64,000 nucleotides of DNA from assembly GCA_945288535.1 (NCBI GenBank), contig CALYQQ010000002.1, forward strand, positions 62,001 to 126,000, written 5' to 3'. The stretch comes from an uncultured Enterobacterales bacterium. GTDB taxonomy: Bacteria; Pseudomonadota; Gammaproteobacteria; Enterobacterales; CALYQQ01. Shown in pieces: positions 9,881 to 19,648 of the stretch. The notes under the pieces are model-generated. The model made no database searches. It was not told where the DNA came from and worked only from the letters and a program-made list of their open reading frames with translations. A program made the position numbers and the translations under genes. Numbering within the stretch: the first letter of the stretch is position 1; each line of letters starts with the position of its first letter.

Positions 9881-10513
9881 ATGGCGAATAAGCGGTTAAG
9901 ATCATTATTAAATCTACTTCGACAACAAGGGATAAAAAGTGAAAAGGTACTCGATGCTATTGCAATAACGCCCCGTGAATTTTTTATTGATGAAGCTTTA
10001 AGCCATCAAGCTTATGATAACATAGCATTACCCATAGGGGCTCGCCAAACGATATCGCAACCTTATATCGTTGCAAAAATGACGGAATTATTGGAATTAA
10101 CATCAGAAAGTAATGTATTAGAAATTGGTACTGGCTCAGGATATCAAACAGCTATTTTGGCGCAGTTAGTAAAACATGTTTATTCTGTGGAAAGAATTAA
10201 AGTTTTACAATGGCAAGCTAAACGTCGTTTAAAACAACTTGATCTACATAATATTTCTACCATGCATGCTGATGGTTGGGAAGGATGGTTAGGGAGGGCA
10301 CCTTATGATTCTATTATTGTGACTGCAGCGGCAACTAATATCCCAAAAAATTTACTTGAACAGCTAACGAATGGCGGCAAATTGGTCATACCGATAGTTG
10401 AAAATAATAATATACAATGGTTATACAAAATTACTCGTCATGATGATAAATTTAAAAATCAAAAAATAGAACCTGTGCGTTTTGTTCCTTTGATTCAAGG
10501 TGAACTAGATTAA
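9881..10513 (+). CDS. pcm: protein-L-isoaspartate O-methyltransferase
   Basis: 210 residues (208 in E. coli). The SAM-binding motif [15 protein letters not shown] (about 79-93) is preceded by [19 protein letters not shown], which carries the active-site Ser/Thr region. The enzyme methylates isoaspartyl residues to start repair of aged proteins, a stationary-phase function that fits the downstream nlpD-rpoS genes. The ribosome binding site before ATG 9881 is poor; translation may have been coupled to the missing surE. Confidence 0.97.
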   Translation: MANKRLRSLLNLLRQQGIKSEKVLDAIAITPREFFIDEALSHQAYDNIALPIGARQTISQPYIVAKMTELLELTSESNVLEIGTGSGYQTAILAQLVKHVYSVERIKVLQWQAKRRLKQLDLHNISTMHADGWEGWLGRAPYDSIIVTAAATNIPKNLLEQLTNGGKLVIPIVENNNIQWLYKITRHDDKFKNQKIEPVRFVPLIQGELD

Positions 10514-10687
10514 ATAGAATTATTTTTGTTTATAGTGATCCCGTGATTAAATACTCATAGGTTATTTTGTTAAAAAATGTTGCTATCTCAATCATTTTAT
10601 TGCTACTTTAGCCACGATTTACTTATGATACATTAACTATCATCCTGAACTTTAAAGCGAATTAATTTCCGGAGGAAAAATATTAGC

Positions 10688-11875
10688 ATGGGTATGATAT
10701 TACGTCTTACTTTAACCAGTGCTCTGATTAGCTTAACTTTATCTGGGTGTAGTAGTAAAACGAGTGCACCTATTCGAAAGGCTTCTAGTGTATCTAATGA
10801 GACGCACCGCTCCTTACCTGCTACTACACAGGCTACAACATCCGTATCAGATAGGGCAGATACTTGGACGCCAATTCCTACTCCTCCAGATTCAATTTCT
10901 TTAGAGCCGACAACATACGACAATTCTACGTATAAAACACCTTCATCAAAAACAATACCTAAGCCAGTATCGCATGCTAATAGTAAAACAAGTATTGTAA
11001 GTGCAATGCCAAATCGAAATTACTCAGAAATTCCTAAAGGAAGTTTTTCAGGAGATTTTTATACCGTTAATCACGGTGATACACTATTCTATATAGCATG
11101 GATCACCGGTAATGATTATCGTACATTAGCGGAAAAAAATAATATCGCTGAGCCGTTTCATTTAGCAGTGGGGCAAGTGCTTAAAGTAAGTGGTGGGATT
11201 AATAATACTCAAACAATTGTCGGGTCAATAACGAACAAAAATAAAACTGTTAATCCGTATTTACACGATAAACAACGTGCTGAAACAACATCAACAAGAA
11301 CAATTGGCTCAACAATAACACCAGCAAAAAGTAAAGAGCTTTCATCAATACCCGTAAAAAATAAAGAGGCTCCGGCTAGTGAAACAACATCAACAACAAC
11401 CGTAAGTACAAATACAGGAGTATCTGCATCGGGAACAACCATTATAAACAGGAATAATGGTAATAATAAATCTAGCTTAGGTGGTTTAACGACGACCTCA
11501 GCAAATATCGTTTGGCGTTGGCCAGCAGAGGGCAAAATCATTGATGACTTTTCTACTTCAGGAGAGGGTAATAAAGGTATTGATATAGCAGGAAGTCGGG
11601 GTCAATCAGTTGTTTCTGCCGCCGATGGACGGGTAGTCTATGCGGGTAATGCATTACGTGGTTATGGTAATTTAATCATTATTAAACATAATGACGATTA
11701 CCTTAGTGCGTATGCTCATAATGACTCTATGCTGGTAAGCGAACAACAGGAAGTTAAAGCTGGACAGAAAATAGCGACAATGGGGAGCTCGGGCGCTAGT
11801 TCAGTAAGATTGCACTTTGAAGTGCGTTACAAAGGGAGGTCTGTTAACCCGCTGCAATATTTACCGCAGCGATAG
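10688..11875 (+). CDS. nlpD: murein hydrolase activator NlpD (lipoprotein)
   Basis: 395 residues. The lipoprotein signal ends in lipobox LTLSGC (Cys21). A Ser/Thr/Pro-rich linker leads to a LysM domain (about 121-165, YTVNHGDTLFYIAWITGN), a second low-complexity linker rich in Thr, and a C-terminal LytM/M23 domain (about 275-392). In this family the LytM domain lacks the full zinc ligands and activates AmiC rather than cutting murein. GGAGG lies 12 bp before ATG 10688. In E. coli the main rpoS promoter is inside nlpD; the same arrangement is likely here. Confidence 0.96.
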   Translation: MGMILRLTLTSALISLTLSGCSSKTSAPIRKASSVSNETHRSLPATTQATTSVSDRADTWTPIPTPPDSISLEPTTYDNSTYKTPSSKTIPKPVSHANSKTSIVSAMPNRNYSEIPKGSFSGDFYTVNHGDTLFYIAWITGNDYRTLAEKNNIAEPFHLAVGQVLKVSGGINNTQTIVGSITNKNKTVNPYLHDKQRAETTSTRTIGSTITPAKSKELSSIPVKNKEAPASETTSTTTVSTNTGVSASGTTIINRNNGNNKSSLGGLTTTSANIVWRWPAEGKIIDDFSTSGEGNKGIDIAGSRGQSVVSAADGRVVYAGNALRGYGNLIIIKHNDDYLSAYAHNDSMLVSEQQEVKAGQKIATMGSSGASSVRLHFEVRYKGRSVNPLQYLPQR

Positions 11876-11879
11876 TCTT

Positions 11880-11917
11880 GTAGGGCGGTTGCCCTACTTT
11901 TGCTCCAAAAGGGTAGG
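11880..11917 (+). promoter_or_regulatory. rpoS leader with two mutually exclusive hairpins over the ribosome binding site
   Basis: Hairpin 1 pairs GTAGGGC (11880-11886) with GCCCTAC (11891-11897), loop GGTT, followed by four T. Hairpin 2 pairs CCTACTTTTG (11893-11902) with CAAAA (11906-11910) and GTAGG (11913-11917), leaving a GG bulge; it buries the Shine-Dalgarno sequence GGGTAGG (11911-11917) that lies eight bases before ATG 11926. Both use CCTAC, so only one can form. E. coli rpoS has an inhibitory leader opened by DsrA, RprA or ArcZ with Hfq; this is the local equivalent by position, but the two-state design is my inference. Confidence 0.6.
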
Positions 11918-11925
11918 TACGACTT

Positions 11926-12915
11926 ATGAGTTCCAACGCGCTAAAAATAGATCAAATGCAACAGAAGGATGAAGTTTTCGAGGTGGGTCTTATTGTTACA
12001 TTTGATGAAGAGAGTTTAGATCTTGAACTCTCTGAAAAAGATTTGGCGGAAGAAGAGCATGTATCACAAGACGTGACCCAAAATATGCTGGATGCGACAC
12101 AGCTTTACTTTAATGAAATTGGTTCATCACCTTTACTCAACGCCGAGGAGGAAATTTATTTTGCAAGACGCGCTTTACAAGGGGATGAAGCGGCACGTCA
12201 ACGCATGATAAAAAGCAATTTACGCTTAGTTGTCAATATTGCACGCCGTTATAGTAATAGAGGGCTTCCTTTACTTGATTTAATTGAGGAAGGAAACTTA
12301 GGATTAATTCATGCCGTTGAAAAGTTTGATCCTGAGCGTGGTTTTAGATTTTCTACCTATGCGACTTGGTGGATAAGACAAAATATTGAACGGGCTTTAA
12401 TGAATCAAGCTAGAACAATACGCTTACCAGTACATATTGTGAAAGAGTTGAACGTATGTCTACGCGCAACACGAGAATTAACGCAATCACTTGATCATGA
12501 ACCGACGGTTGAAGAAATAGCTGTTAAACTGGATAAACCTGTTGATGATGTTAGTAGAATGATGCATCTCAATGAGAAGATTACGTCAGTTGATATTTCA
12601 GTTGGTGACTCTGATAATGCACTATTAGATGTTTTAGCCGATGATAATGAGCCTGGTCCAGAAGGTACAACCCAGCTTGATGATATAAAACAAAATATTA
12701 TTAAATGGTTGTTTGAATTAAGTGGTAAACAACGAGAAGTTTTGGCTCGCCGTTTCGGTTTACTTGGCCATGAAACATCTACGTTAGAAGAGGTTAGTAA
12801 GGAAATTGGTTTAACACGTGAACGTGTTAGACAAATTCAATTGGAAGGCTTATCTCAATTAAGAAAAACACTCTTATCACAAGGATTAGATCCTGAGATA
12901 TTATTCAACATTTAA
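11926..12915 (+). CDS. rpoS: RNA polymerase sigma factor RpoS (sigma-38)
   Basis: 329 residues, essentially the E. coli length (330). Region 1.2 begins at [11 protein letters not shown] (about 56), region 2 contains [16 protein letters not shown], the region 3 start [11 protein letters not shown] keeps the Lys-Glu pair that RssB recognises in E. coli, and region 4.2 carries [14 protein letters not shown]. It directs general stress and stationary-phase transcription. It follows nlpD by 50 bp and ends at a strong terminator. Confidence 0.98.
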   Translation: MSSNALKIDQMQQKDEVFEVGLIVTFDEESLDLELSEKDLAEEEHVSQDVTQNMLDATQLYFNEIGSSPLLNAEEEIYFARRALQGDEAARQRMIKSNLRLVVNIARRYSNRGLPLLDLIEEGNLGLIHAVEKFDPERGFRFSTYATWWIRQNIERALMNQARTIRLPVHIVKELNVCLRATRELTQSLDHEPTVEEIAVKLDKPVDDVSRMMHLNEKITSVDISVGDSDNALLDVLADDNEPGPEGTTQLDDIKQNIIKWLFELSGKQREVLARRFGLLGHETSTLEEVSKEIGLTRERVRQIQLEGLSQLRKTLLSQGLDPEILFNI

Positions 12916-12939
12916 TAATAATTCATTATAAATAAGTAA

Positions 12940-12970
12940 AATCCCGAGAGTATTTTCTCGGGATTTTTTT
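12940..12970 (+). terminator. rho-independent terminator of rpoS
   Basis: ATCCCGAGA (12941-12949) pairs perfectly with TCTCGGGAT (12956-12964), and A/T pairs extend the stem. The stem runs directly into seven T. Confidence 0.93.
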
Positions 12971-14161
12971 AGGTAACCAAAAACATGAATCTATGTTCAT
13001 GCCATAGTATTCTTTAATACTTAATATTAATACGTTATCTATAAATGCTAATTAAAGCTATTTTCATTTAAATATTAAACTATTGATTAAGTAATCTTAT
13101 AATGGAAGATATAGGAAAAAGTAATAGCAGATTAATGAAGTATTATTATATAAAACCACTATTAACTATTTAATTTATTTAATAAACTTAATGATCTTAT
13201 CTTATTTAATCTGTTTAAATAAAAGTAAACTGTCCACTTATAATTTTGATGAATCTCTTATTAATATAAATATAATATTAAGGAAAATTAAAACAATATT
13301 TATCTTAATATACTTAACCATTATAATAAATTTAATTTTTATCATTTTATATAATATAACTAATTATCTTATTTTATATAAAACTTCATATAATCAAAAG
13401 ATAGAACTTATTATTTTAATAATATATGGTTTATTAGAATAATAAGTTGTTAGTTAATGCAGCCAGCGTTACTGTTTTTTTATATTCATAGTAAATAGTA
13501 GAAAATAGAATACACGTTGTCTTTTAAATGTACTATATATTATAAAGGAAACTTGCTATTTTTATTAGTTAACAAAAACTTTTTCTAGTAGAGTAAAGAT
13601 AACATATAATTTTATTTAATTAAATTAAATAAAATTATTATGCTGTTACTAAAATATTTTATTAAATTAAAATATAATTTAAAAATTAAAATACATTTGA
13701 TTAGATTGATTTTATTTAAGTATAATTTTGATTAAAATAAAAGATATTTTGGCAAATATAACGACTTTTATATTTGTTATGTGTTATTCAGTATCTTAGA
13801 TTTTTAATATAAATTATTTTTTATTGTAACATATTTTGCAAGTCTACTATTGGTATATTTTCTACTTATATATATGTTTTATATTATGTAAATCTAAAAG
13901 TTAACTTTACTTTAAATAAAAAAATAAGTATTGCTTTATTATATAAATAAAATATTAATTATTTTATATCCTTAATAATTACTAATATCAACTTAACCTA
14001 ATGCTTTAAATTATATTATTTTAATAATTTTAAACTAAATAGCCGATTCTATTAATATTTTTTCTTATCGTCCGTTAATACGTTATTAATAACTTATATT
14101 ATTAATAATATAAATTTTTAGCATATTATATTGCTATCCTAAAAAAGGATTATTAAATATT
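12971..14161. other. 1.2-kb very AT-rich island between the two sigma genes
   Basis: Composition is close to pure A/T over long runs. No gene is supported; one 83-codon frame (13191-13442) lacks a ribosome binding site and encodes only Ile/Leu/Asn/Tyr/Lys-rich sequence expected from A/T DNA. A perfect 15-bp all-A/T inverted repeat (13606-13620 with 13624-13638, loop TAA) lies in the middle. Just before the second sigma gene ATCCT (14136-14140) can pair with AGGAT (14146-14150), the latter containing its probable ribosome binding site. Confidence 0.6.
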
Positions 14162-15064
14162 ATGAATACTCATAATGATGAAATAACCAATATATGTGAA
14201 CAGAATAACTTAGAACAACCTCCAAATAATAAATATCTCGATAATATTCAACTTTATTATAATCATATTAGTTCTTTTCCTTTGTTAAAGGCTAAAGAAG
14301 AATATGATTTAGTAAAAAAGATTTCACAAGGAGATCGTCAAGCTCGAAATATAATGATTATGAGTAATCTGCGTTTAGTTGCTAAAATTGCGCGGTTTTA
14401 TCTTGACAGAGGATTACCTTTTTTAGATTTGATTCAAGAGGGAAATCTCGGATTAATGCATGCAATTACAAAATTTGATCCGGACAAGGGAAATCGATTT
14501 TCTACTTATGCAACGTATTGGATTAAAGAACGTATTGAATGTGCTATAAATACGCAGGTTAGAACAGTACGTTTACCAATACATACTATAAAGAAAAGGA
14601 ATACTTATCTACGTCACGTTAGCGAATTATCTCAAGAGATGAAAGTGTTGCCTACACGAAATGACATAATTAATAAGTTTGATTACCAAATCGATGATAT
14701 TATTCAAATGGAATACCTAACTGAAAAAATTATTCCCTTAGATACCGCTAGTAGTGACATCGATAATTCATTATCAGATATGTTTATTGATGATGAAAGC
14801 CATAACCCTGAGCAACAAGTTATTTCTGATAGTCTCAATAAAACAATAGTTAATTATTTATATCAACTTCCACCTAATCAAAGAGAAATACTTGCTCGTC
14901 GTTATGGTTTATTAGGCTATAAAGTTTACACATTAGATCAAATGAGTGAAGAAATTGGATTAACGAAAGAGCGTGTAAGGCAAGCTTACTTAGATAGCTT
15001 ATCTTTTATAAGAAGAAAATTGATTTCTCAAAATTTGACATTAGATGTATTATTTAACAACTAA
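14162..15064 (+). CDS. second, diverged RpoS-like sigma factor
   Basis: 300 residues. It aligns without gaps to the neighbouring RpoS from DNIQLYYNHI to the C-terminal LFNN, about 50% identical over some 274 residues by my hand count. Sigma-70 regions are intact: 1.2 (from about residue 27), 2.1-2.4 (SNLRLVAKIARFY, LDLIQEGNLGLMHA, STYATYWIKERIE), 3 and 4.2 (LTKERVRQAYLDSL). The N-terminus before region 1.2 is about 29 residues shorter. The region 3 segment KELNV of RpoS reads KKRNT, so the RssB-recognition Lys is kept while the next two residues change. Region 2.4 and 4.2 substitutions (WWIRQ to YWIKE; RQIQLEG to RQAYLDS) could alter promoter choice. AAGGA lies 11-12 bases before the ATG. It looks like a diverged tandem duplicate of rpoS with no frameshift or stop; whether it is expressed cannot be seen. 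Confidence 0.9.
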   Translation: MNTHNDEITNICEQNNLEQPPNNKYLDNIQLYYNHISSFPLLKAKEEYDLVKKISQGDRQARNIMIMSNLRLVAKIARFYLDRGLPFLDLIQEGNLGLMHAITKFDPDKGNRFSTYATYWIKERIECAINTQVRTVRLPIHTIKKRNTYLRHVSELSQEMKVLPTRNDIINKFDYQIDDIIQMEYLTEKIIPLDTASSDIDNSLSDMFIDDESHNPEQQVISDSLNKTIVNYLYQLPPNQREILARRYGLLGYKVYTLDQMSEEIGLTKERVRQAYLDSLSFIRRKLISQNLTLDVLFNN

Positions 15065-15121
15065 TATTAAAAAGCGTACTATGATAATTAATATGTTGAT
15101 AATAAAATAACTATTTTAATC

Positions 15122-15181
15122 AATAGTATTTCGCTGCTTTTCATAATAAACAGTATCTTGAATTAGAAGCGAAATACTATT
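15122..15181. terminator. long-loop inverted repeat between convergent sigma gene and mutS
   Basis: AATAGTATTTCGCT (15122-15135) is perfectly complementary to 15168-15181, enclosing 32 bases. It sits exactly between the converging second sigma gene and mutS and may end both transcripts. No clean T-run follows on either strand, so it may instead work as a 3' stabiliser. Confidence 0.5.
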
Positions 15182-15216
15182 TATAAGTATATCGATATAA
15201 AAAAACTACATTTTTA

Positions 15217-17766
15217 TTATTGATGTAATTGTTTTAACCGATATATCCATTCTAATGCTTGCTTCGGTGTAAGATCATCCGGATTTATTTCATCTATAGC
15301 ATCAAATATAGGGGAGGATTGCATGTCAAAAAGAGGTAATGCGCTTCCTTCAACTTGTGTTGATACTGTAGTATGTGACAGCAATTCTAATTCCTGTAAC
15401 TTTTTTTTCGCGCGTTTAATTATATCTTTTGGTACTCCAGCTAAAGCGGCTACAGCTAATCCATAGCTTTTATTAGCTGCACCAGTCTGTACTGTATGCA
15501 TAAATGCTATTGTTTCAGCATGTTCAACTGCGTCAAGATGAATATTTTTGATACATTCAATGTGTTCGGCAAGTGTTGTGAGCTCAAAGTAGTGTGTGGC
15601 AAATAATGTCATTGCTTTAATTTTATTTGCCAATGCTTCTGCGCAACTCCAGGCAAGGGACAAACCATCATATGTTGACGTACCTCGACCGATTTCATCC
15701 ATTAAAACTAAACTGTTTTCTGTAGCATTATGCAAAATATTAGCCGTTTCAGTCATTTCAACCATAAATGTTGAACGTCCAGACGCAAGGTCATCTGCTG
15801 CACCAATTCTTGTGAAAATACGATCAATAGGTCCGATGATCGCTTTATCAGCAGGAACGAAGCTACCTATATAAGCCATTAGCACAATTAACGCTGCCTG
15901 GCGCATATAGGTGCTTTTCCCTCCCATATTTGGCCCTGTTATAATAAGTAAACGCTGTTGAGAAAAGATATCAAGGGGATTTGGTATAAAAGGATCTTGT
16001 AGTACTTGCTCAACGACAGGATGACGTCCGGCACAAATAGAGATACTGGTTGTATCGGTGAATTCAGGACAGCTATAATTCAATGTAACTGCGCGTTCTG
16101 CAAGATTCGTTAATACATCTAATTCAGCTAGTGCGTTGGCGCTTTTTTGCATCATCTCTAATTCAGGTAGCAAGAGATCTAATAGTTCCTCATAAAGTTG
16201 CTTCTCTAATGCTAGAGCTTTACCTTTAGACGTAAGTACTTTATCTTCGTATTCTTTTAATTCGGGAATAATATAACGTTCAGCATTTTTTAGAGTTTGT
16301 CGACGAACATAATGAATAGGTACTAAATGACTTTGGCCACGACTGACTTGAATATAGTAACCGTGTACGGCATTAAATCCTACTTTTAAGGTATCAATTC
16401 CGAGTTTTTCTCTTTCTCTACGTTCTAATTTTTCAAGATAATTTGTTGCTCCATCAGCCAACTCTCGCCATTCATCAAGTTCTTTATTGTAGCCAGGTGC
16501 GATGACGCCCCCATCACGAATAAGTACTGGAGGAATATCAATAATAGCAGACTCAAGTAATTGACATTGCGTATTAAAAATACCTATTTTTTTACAAAGT
16601 ATTTTAAGATAATCACTTTGCGTAGAAGACAAAATCTGATGAATAATAGGCAATTGTTGAAATGCATTACGCATTCGCGTTAAATCACGGGGACGTGCTG
16701 TACGTAAAGCTAAACGAGCTAAAACACGTTCTAAGTCACCAATCTGACGCAGATAGGGTTGTAATTCTTCAATGTAATTTTGTAAATCAGAAATTGCATT
16801 TTGTCTATTTTTTAATAAAGGAATATTACGTGTTGGCGAATGAATCCATCGTTTTAACATTCGGCTCGCCATTGGCGTGACTGTTTTATCTAGAATTTCA
16901 GCAAGCGTTTTTTCGGTACCACCAGAAAGATTTTGAGTTAACTCCAAATTACGACGCGTAGCTGCATCAAGAATAATACAATCTTGTTGCTTTTCCATCG
17001 TTATAGCGCGTATATGCGGCAAATGAGTACGTTGAGTGTCTTTCACATATTGCAATAAGCAACCTGCGGCTTTTAAACCTAAAGTTGCTTGCTCAACACC
17101 AAATCCAGTTAAATCATTTGTGCCAAATTGTAAATTAAGTTGTTGACGTGCAGTACTAATCTCAAACTCCCAAATTGGTCGACGTCTAAGACCTTGGCGA
17201 TGTTCAATGATAGACATTGTTTCAAATGATTCTGGATAAAGTAATTCAGCAGGTTCCGTACGTTGTAACTCTGCTATCATTGCTTCAAGACTATCTGGTT
17301 CACTGATAAGAAAACGCCCTGCATTAATATCCAAAGTTGCATAACCGAATTGTTCTTTTTCTTGCCATATTGCAGCTAATAAGTTATCTCGTTTTTCTTG
17401 TAATAAGGCTTCGTCACTTACAGTTCCTGGTGTAACAATACGTATTACTTTTCGTTCGACAGGACCTTTACTTGTTGAAGGATCACCGATTTGTTCACAA
17501 ATTGCAACAGACTCACCAAGCTGAACTAATTTTGCTAAATAATTTTCTACTGCATGATAGGGAACACCGGCCATAGGAATTGGTTCGCCTGCACACGATC
17601 CCCGTTTTGTTAATGAAATATCTAATAATTGAGATGCACGTTTCGCATCATCATAAAAAAGTTCATAAAAATCACCCATGCGATAAAACAGTAAAATATC
17701 AGGATGCTGTGATTTCAGCTTTAAATATTGCTGCATCATTGGCGTGTGAAGCGATAGATTTTCCAT
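15217..17766 (-). CDS. mutS: DNA mismatch repair protein MutS
   Basis: 849 residues from ATG 17766 (GTG 17778 in frame is an alternative; neither has a strong ribosome binding site). The mismatch-recognition domain contains the Phe-X-Glu wedge in GDFYELF (about 32-38); connector, lever and clamp follow; the ATPase has Walker [10 protein letters not shown] (about 612-620), Walker [13 protein letters not shown] and the signature [18 protein letters not shown] His lies in LFATHYFEL. The C-terminal [14 protein letters not shown] tetramerisation helix is retained. MutS binds mispairs and recruits MutL. It converges on the rpoS locus, as in E. coli. Confidence 0.98.
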   Translation of the reverse strand: MENLSLHTPMMQQYLKLKSQHPDILLFYRMGDFYELFYDDAKRASQLLDISLTKRGSCAGEPIPMAGVPYHAVENYLAKLVQLGESVAICEQIGDPSTSKGPVERKVIRIVTPGTVSDEALLQEKRDNLLAAIWQEKEQFGYATLDINAGRFLISEPDSLEAMIAELQRTEPAELLYPESFETMSIIEHRQGLRRRPIWEFEISTARQQLNLQFGTNDLTGFGVEQATLGLKAAGCLLQYVKDTQRTHLPHIRAITMEKQQDCIILDAATRRNLELTQNLSGGTEKTLAEILDKTVTPMASRMLKRWIHSPTRNIPLLKNRQNAISDLQNYIEELQPYLRQIGDLERVLARLALRTARPRDLTRMRNAFQQLPIIHQILSSTQSDYLKILCKKIGIFNTQCQLLESAIIDIPPVLIRDGGVIAPGYNKELDEWRELADGATNYLEKLERREREKLGIDTLKVGFNAVHGYYIQVSRGQSHLVPIHYVRRQTLKNAERYIIPELKEYEDKVLTSKGKALALEKQLYEELLDLLLPELEMMQKSANALAELDVLTNLAERAVTLNYSCPEFTDTTSISICAGRHPVVEQVLQDPFIPNPLDIFSQQRLLIITGPNMGGKSTYMRQAALIVLMAYIGSFVPADKAIIGPIDRIFTRIGAADDLASGRSTFMVEMTETANILHNATENSLVLMDEIGRGTSTYDGLSLAWSCAEALANKIKAMTLFATHYFELTTLAEHIECIKNIHLDAVEHAETIAFMHTVQTGAANKSYGLAVAALAGVPKDIIKRAKKKLQELELLSHTTVSTQVEGSALPLFDMQSSPIFDAIDEINPDDLTPKQALEWIYRLKQLHQ

Positions 17767-18344
17767 GTTATATTTCACTATTTTTTATTAGATTAGTTGA
17801 CAAAAGTTGCATTAGATAACGTGCTCATACTTGATAATGCTGATAAATAAAGTCCAGATTGATTGTTGCTGATTGGGTGAGTCGATACTCTACAAAATCA
17901 AGCAAAAATTCTATCATAGACAAATTGTATTGAGTAATGCATTCAAAGAAATCAATTATAATTACTTATGTTTCAGACTGAAACTATAACAAAAATGAAT
18001 TAATAATAATAACACCATAAATCATCATTTTTACCATCACCAAATCATATTCAATATGATTACTAACACTTTGTCTATAAGTGGATATTATTATTTAATT
18101 GGGTTTAATATTGAAGATAACTCTATGGATATATTTTGCTTTAAGAAACATTTTCATGACAAGTAATGGGGTTAAATTTGATAAATATAGATGTTTTCAT
18201 TACGATAATGATTAATATGATGTTTTATCATTTCTTGATGAAAATGTAAGTCTCTCTTTTCATGTAATTGAGTAGATATTCGCATAATCAATGATTATCT
18301 ATATCTTCTATCTAAAAAAGTAATAATATTTGTAAAGACCTATC
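17767..18344. other. gene-free spacer between mutS and recA with palindromes
   Basis: pncC (cinA-like), which commonly lies next to recA, is absent and I see no remnant. Two palindromes stand out: GTTTCAG-A-CTGAAAC at 17971-17985 and AATCATAT-TCA-ATATGATT at 18043-18061. Both could be operators or chance structures in AT-rich DNA. Confidence 0.5.
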
Positions 18345-18372
18345 TTGATACTGTATGATTATACAGTATAAT
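18345..18372 (+). promoter_or_regulatory. recA promoter with consensus LexA box
   Basis: A -35 TTGATA (18345-18350) and -10 TATAAT (18367-18372) with a 16-bp spacer are filled exactly by the SOS box CTGTATGATTATACAG (18351-18366), a consensus CTGT-N8-ACAG. Sequence and geometry are nearly those of E. coli recA. LexA repression and DNA-damage induction are therefore expected. Confidence 0.96.
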
Positions 18373-18529
18373 CATATTATATTATATTCACTATGCGTCA
18401 GAGCAATGAAGTGAAATGAGTCTGTTTAATTAACTTATTATATTGATATATAAGATTAATTTTACCATTGCTTGGTCTTGGAGACGTTAGTTTTTACAAT
18501 CAATCGCGGTTTAGCTATTATGCATGCCG

Positions 18530-18561
18530 CCAACAATATTACTACATTTATTGTGTTGGAG
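18530..18561 (+). promoter_or_regulatory. hairpin over recA ribosome binding site
   Basis: CCAA (18530-18533) pairs with TTGG (18556-18559) and CAATA (18534-18538) with TATTG (18549-18553), leaving a TG bulge and a ten-base loop. The stem covers the first bases of the ribosome binding site GGAG (18558-18561), seven bases before the recA ATG. The untranslated leader, about 190 nt from the SOS promoter, is much longer than in E. coli. Confidence 0.45.
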
Positions 18562-18568
18562 TTAAAAG

Positions 18569-19612
18569 ATGGATGAAAACAAACAGAGAGCACTTGCCGC
18601 TGCGTTAGGTCAAATCGAAAAACAATTCGGTAAAGGTTCTATAATGCGTTTGGGAGATACTCAAGCTCTCGATGTTGAATCTGTATCTACTGGCTCATTA
18701 AGTCTTGATATTGCTTTAGGCATTGGCGGTTTGCCAATGGGGCGTATTGTGGAAATTTTTGGCCCTGAGTCATCAGGTAAAACAACCTTAACGCTTTCTG
18801 TCATTGCACAGGCGCAGCAAATGGGTAAAACATGTGCATTTATTGATGCAGAACATGCACTTGATCCAATTTATGCTGCAAAACTAGGCGTTAAAGTTGA
18901 TGATTTATTAGTTTCTCAGCCTGATACAGGTGAGCAAGCATTAGAAATTTGTGATGCATTGGTCCGCTCGGGGGCTGTTGATGTCATTATTGTTGACTCA
19001 GTTGCAGCTTTAACACCAAAAGCCGAAATTGAAGGTGAAATGGGCGACTCTCATGTTGGATTACAAGCTAGGTTAATGTCACAAGCTTTACGTAAACTAA
19101 CCGGTAATATTAAAAATGCTAATTGTTTGGTTATTTTTATCAATCAAATTCGTATGAAAATAGGTGTTATGTTTGGTAATCCTGAGACAACAACAGGAGG
19201 AAATGCCCTTAAGTTTTATGCATCAGTACGTCTGGATATTCGTCGTATTGGCGCAATAAAAGAAGGTGATGAAGTTGTTGGTAATGATACACGAGTAAAG
19301 GTAGTCAAAAATAAAGTAGCAGCACCTTTTCGTCAAGCTGATTTCCAAATACTTTATGGCATGGGTATTTCAAAAGAAAGTGAATTAATTGATTTAGGTG
19401 TAAAGCATAAATTAGTTGATAAATCAGGTGCATGGTATTCTTATAATGGTGAAAAAATCGGCCAAGGTAAAGCAAATTCAATGCGCTTTTTGCAGGAAAA
19501 CTTAGTCATTTCTAATGAAATAGAAGAACGTTTAAGAGAATTATTATTAAATAGTCCTAATTTTAGTATTGATGAGAGTGATAATAGTGCTCTGGTTGGA
19601 GACGATATCTAA
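18569..19612 (+). CDS. recA: recombinase RecA
   Basis: 347 residues. Walker A GPESSGKT (65-72), the Walker B strand [12 protein letters not shown], loop L1 [10 protein letters not shown] and loop L2 with the [20 protein letters not shown] segment are intact. RecA forms the ATP-dependent strand-exchange filament and triggers LexA self-cleavage. The acidic C-terminal tail is shortened compared with E. coli (353 residues). It is followed by recX at 36 bp and preceded by its own SOS promoter. Confidence 0.99.
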   Translation: MDENKQRALAAALGQIEKQFGKGSIMRLGDTQALDVESVSTGSLSLDIALGIGGLPMGRIVEIFGPESSGKTTLTLSVIAQAQQMGKTCAFIDAEHALDPIYAAKLGVKVDDLLVSQPDTGEQALEICDALVRSGAVDVIIVDSVAALTPKAEIEGEMGDSHVGLQARLMSQALRKLTGNIKNANCLVIFINQIRMKIGVMFGNPETTTGGNALKFYASVRLDIRRIGAIKEGDEVVGNDTRVKVVKNKVAAPFRQADFQILYGMGISKESELIDLGVKHKLVDKSGAWYSYNGEKIGQGKANSMRFLQENLVISNEIEERLRELLLNSPNFSIDESDNSALVGDDI

Positions 19613-19648
19613 TCATAGTAAATCGTTTACTATTTAACTAAAAATTAA

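Noticed and set aside
11281-11480. Repetitive Thr/Ser codons in nlpD as a tandem repeat
   Set aside because: This is the normal low-complexity linker between LysM and LytM domains, with no regular repeat unit.
13191-13442. 83-codon open frame between the two sigma genes
   Set aside because: No ribosome binding site; the product is almost only Ile, Leu, Asn, Tyr and Lys, as any open frame in near-pure A/T DNA would be.
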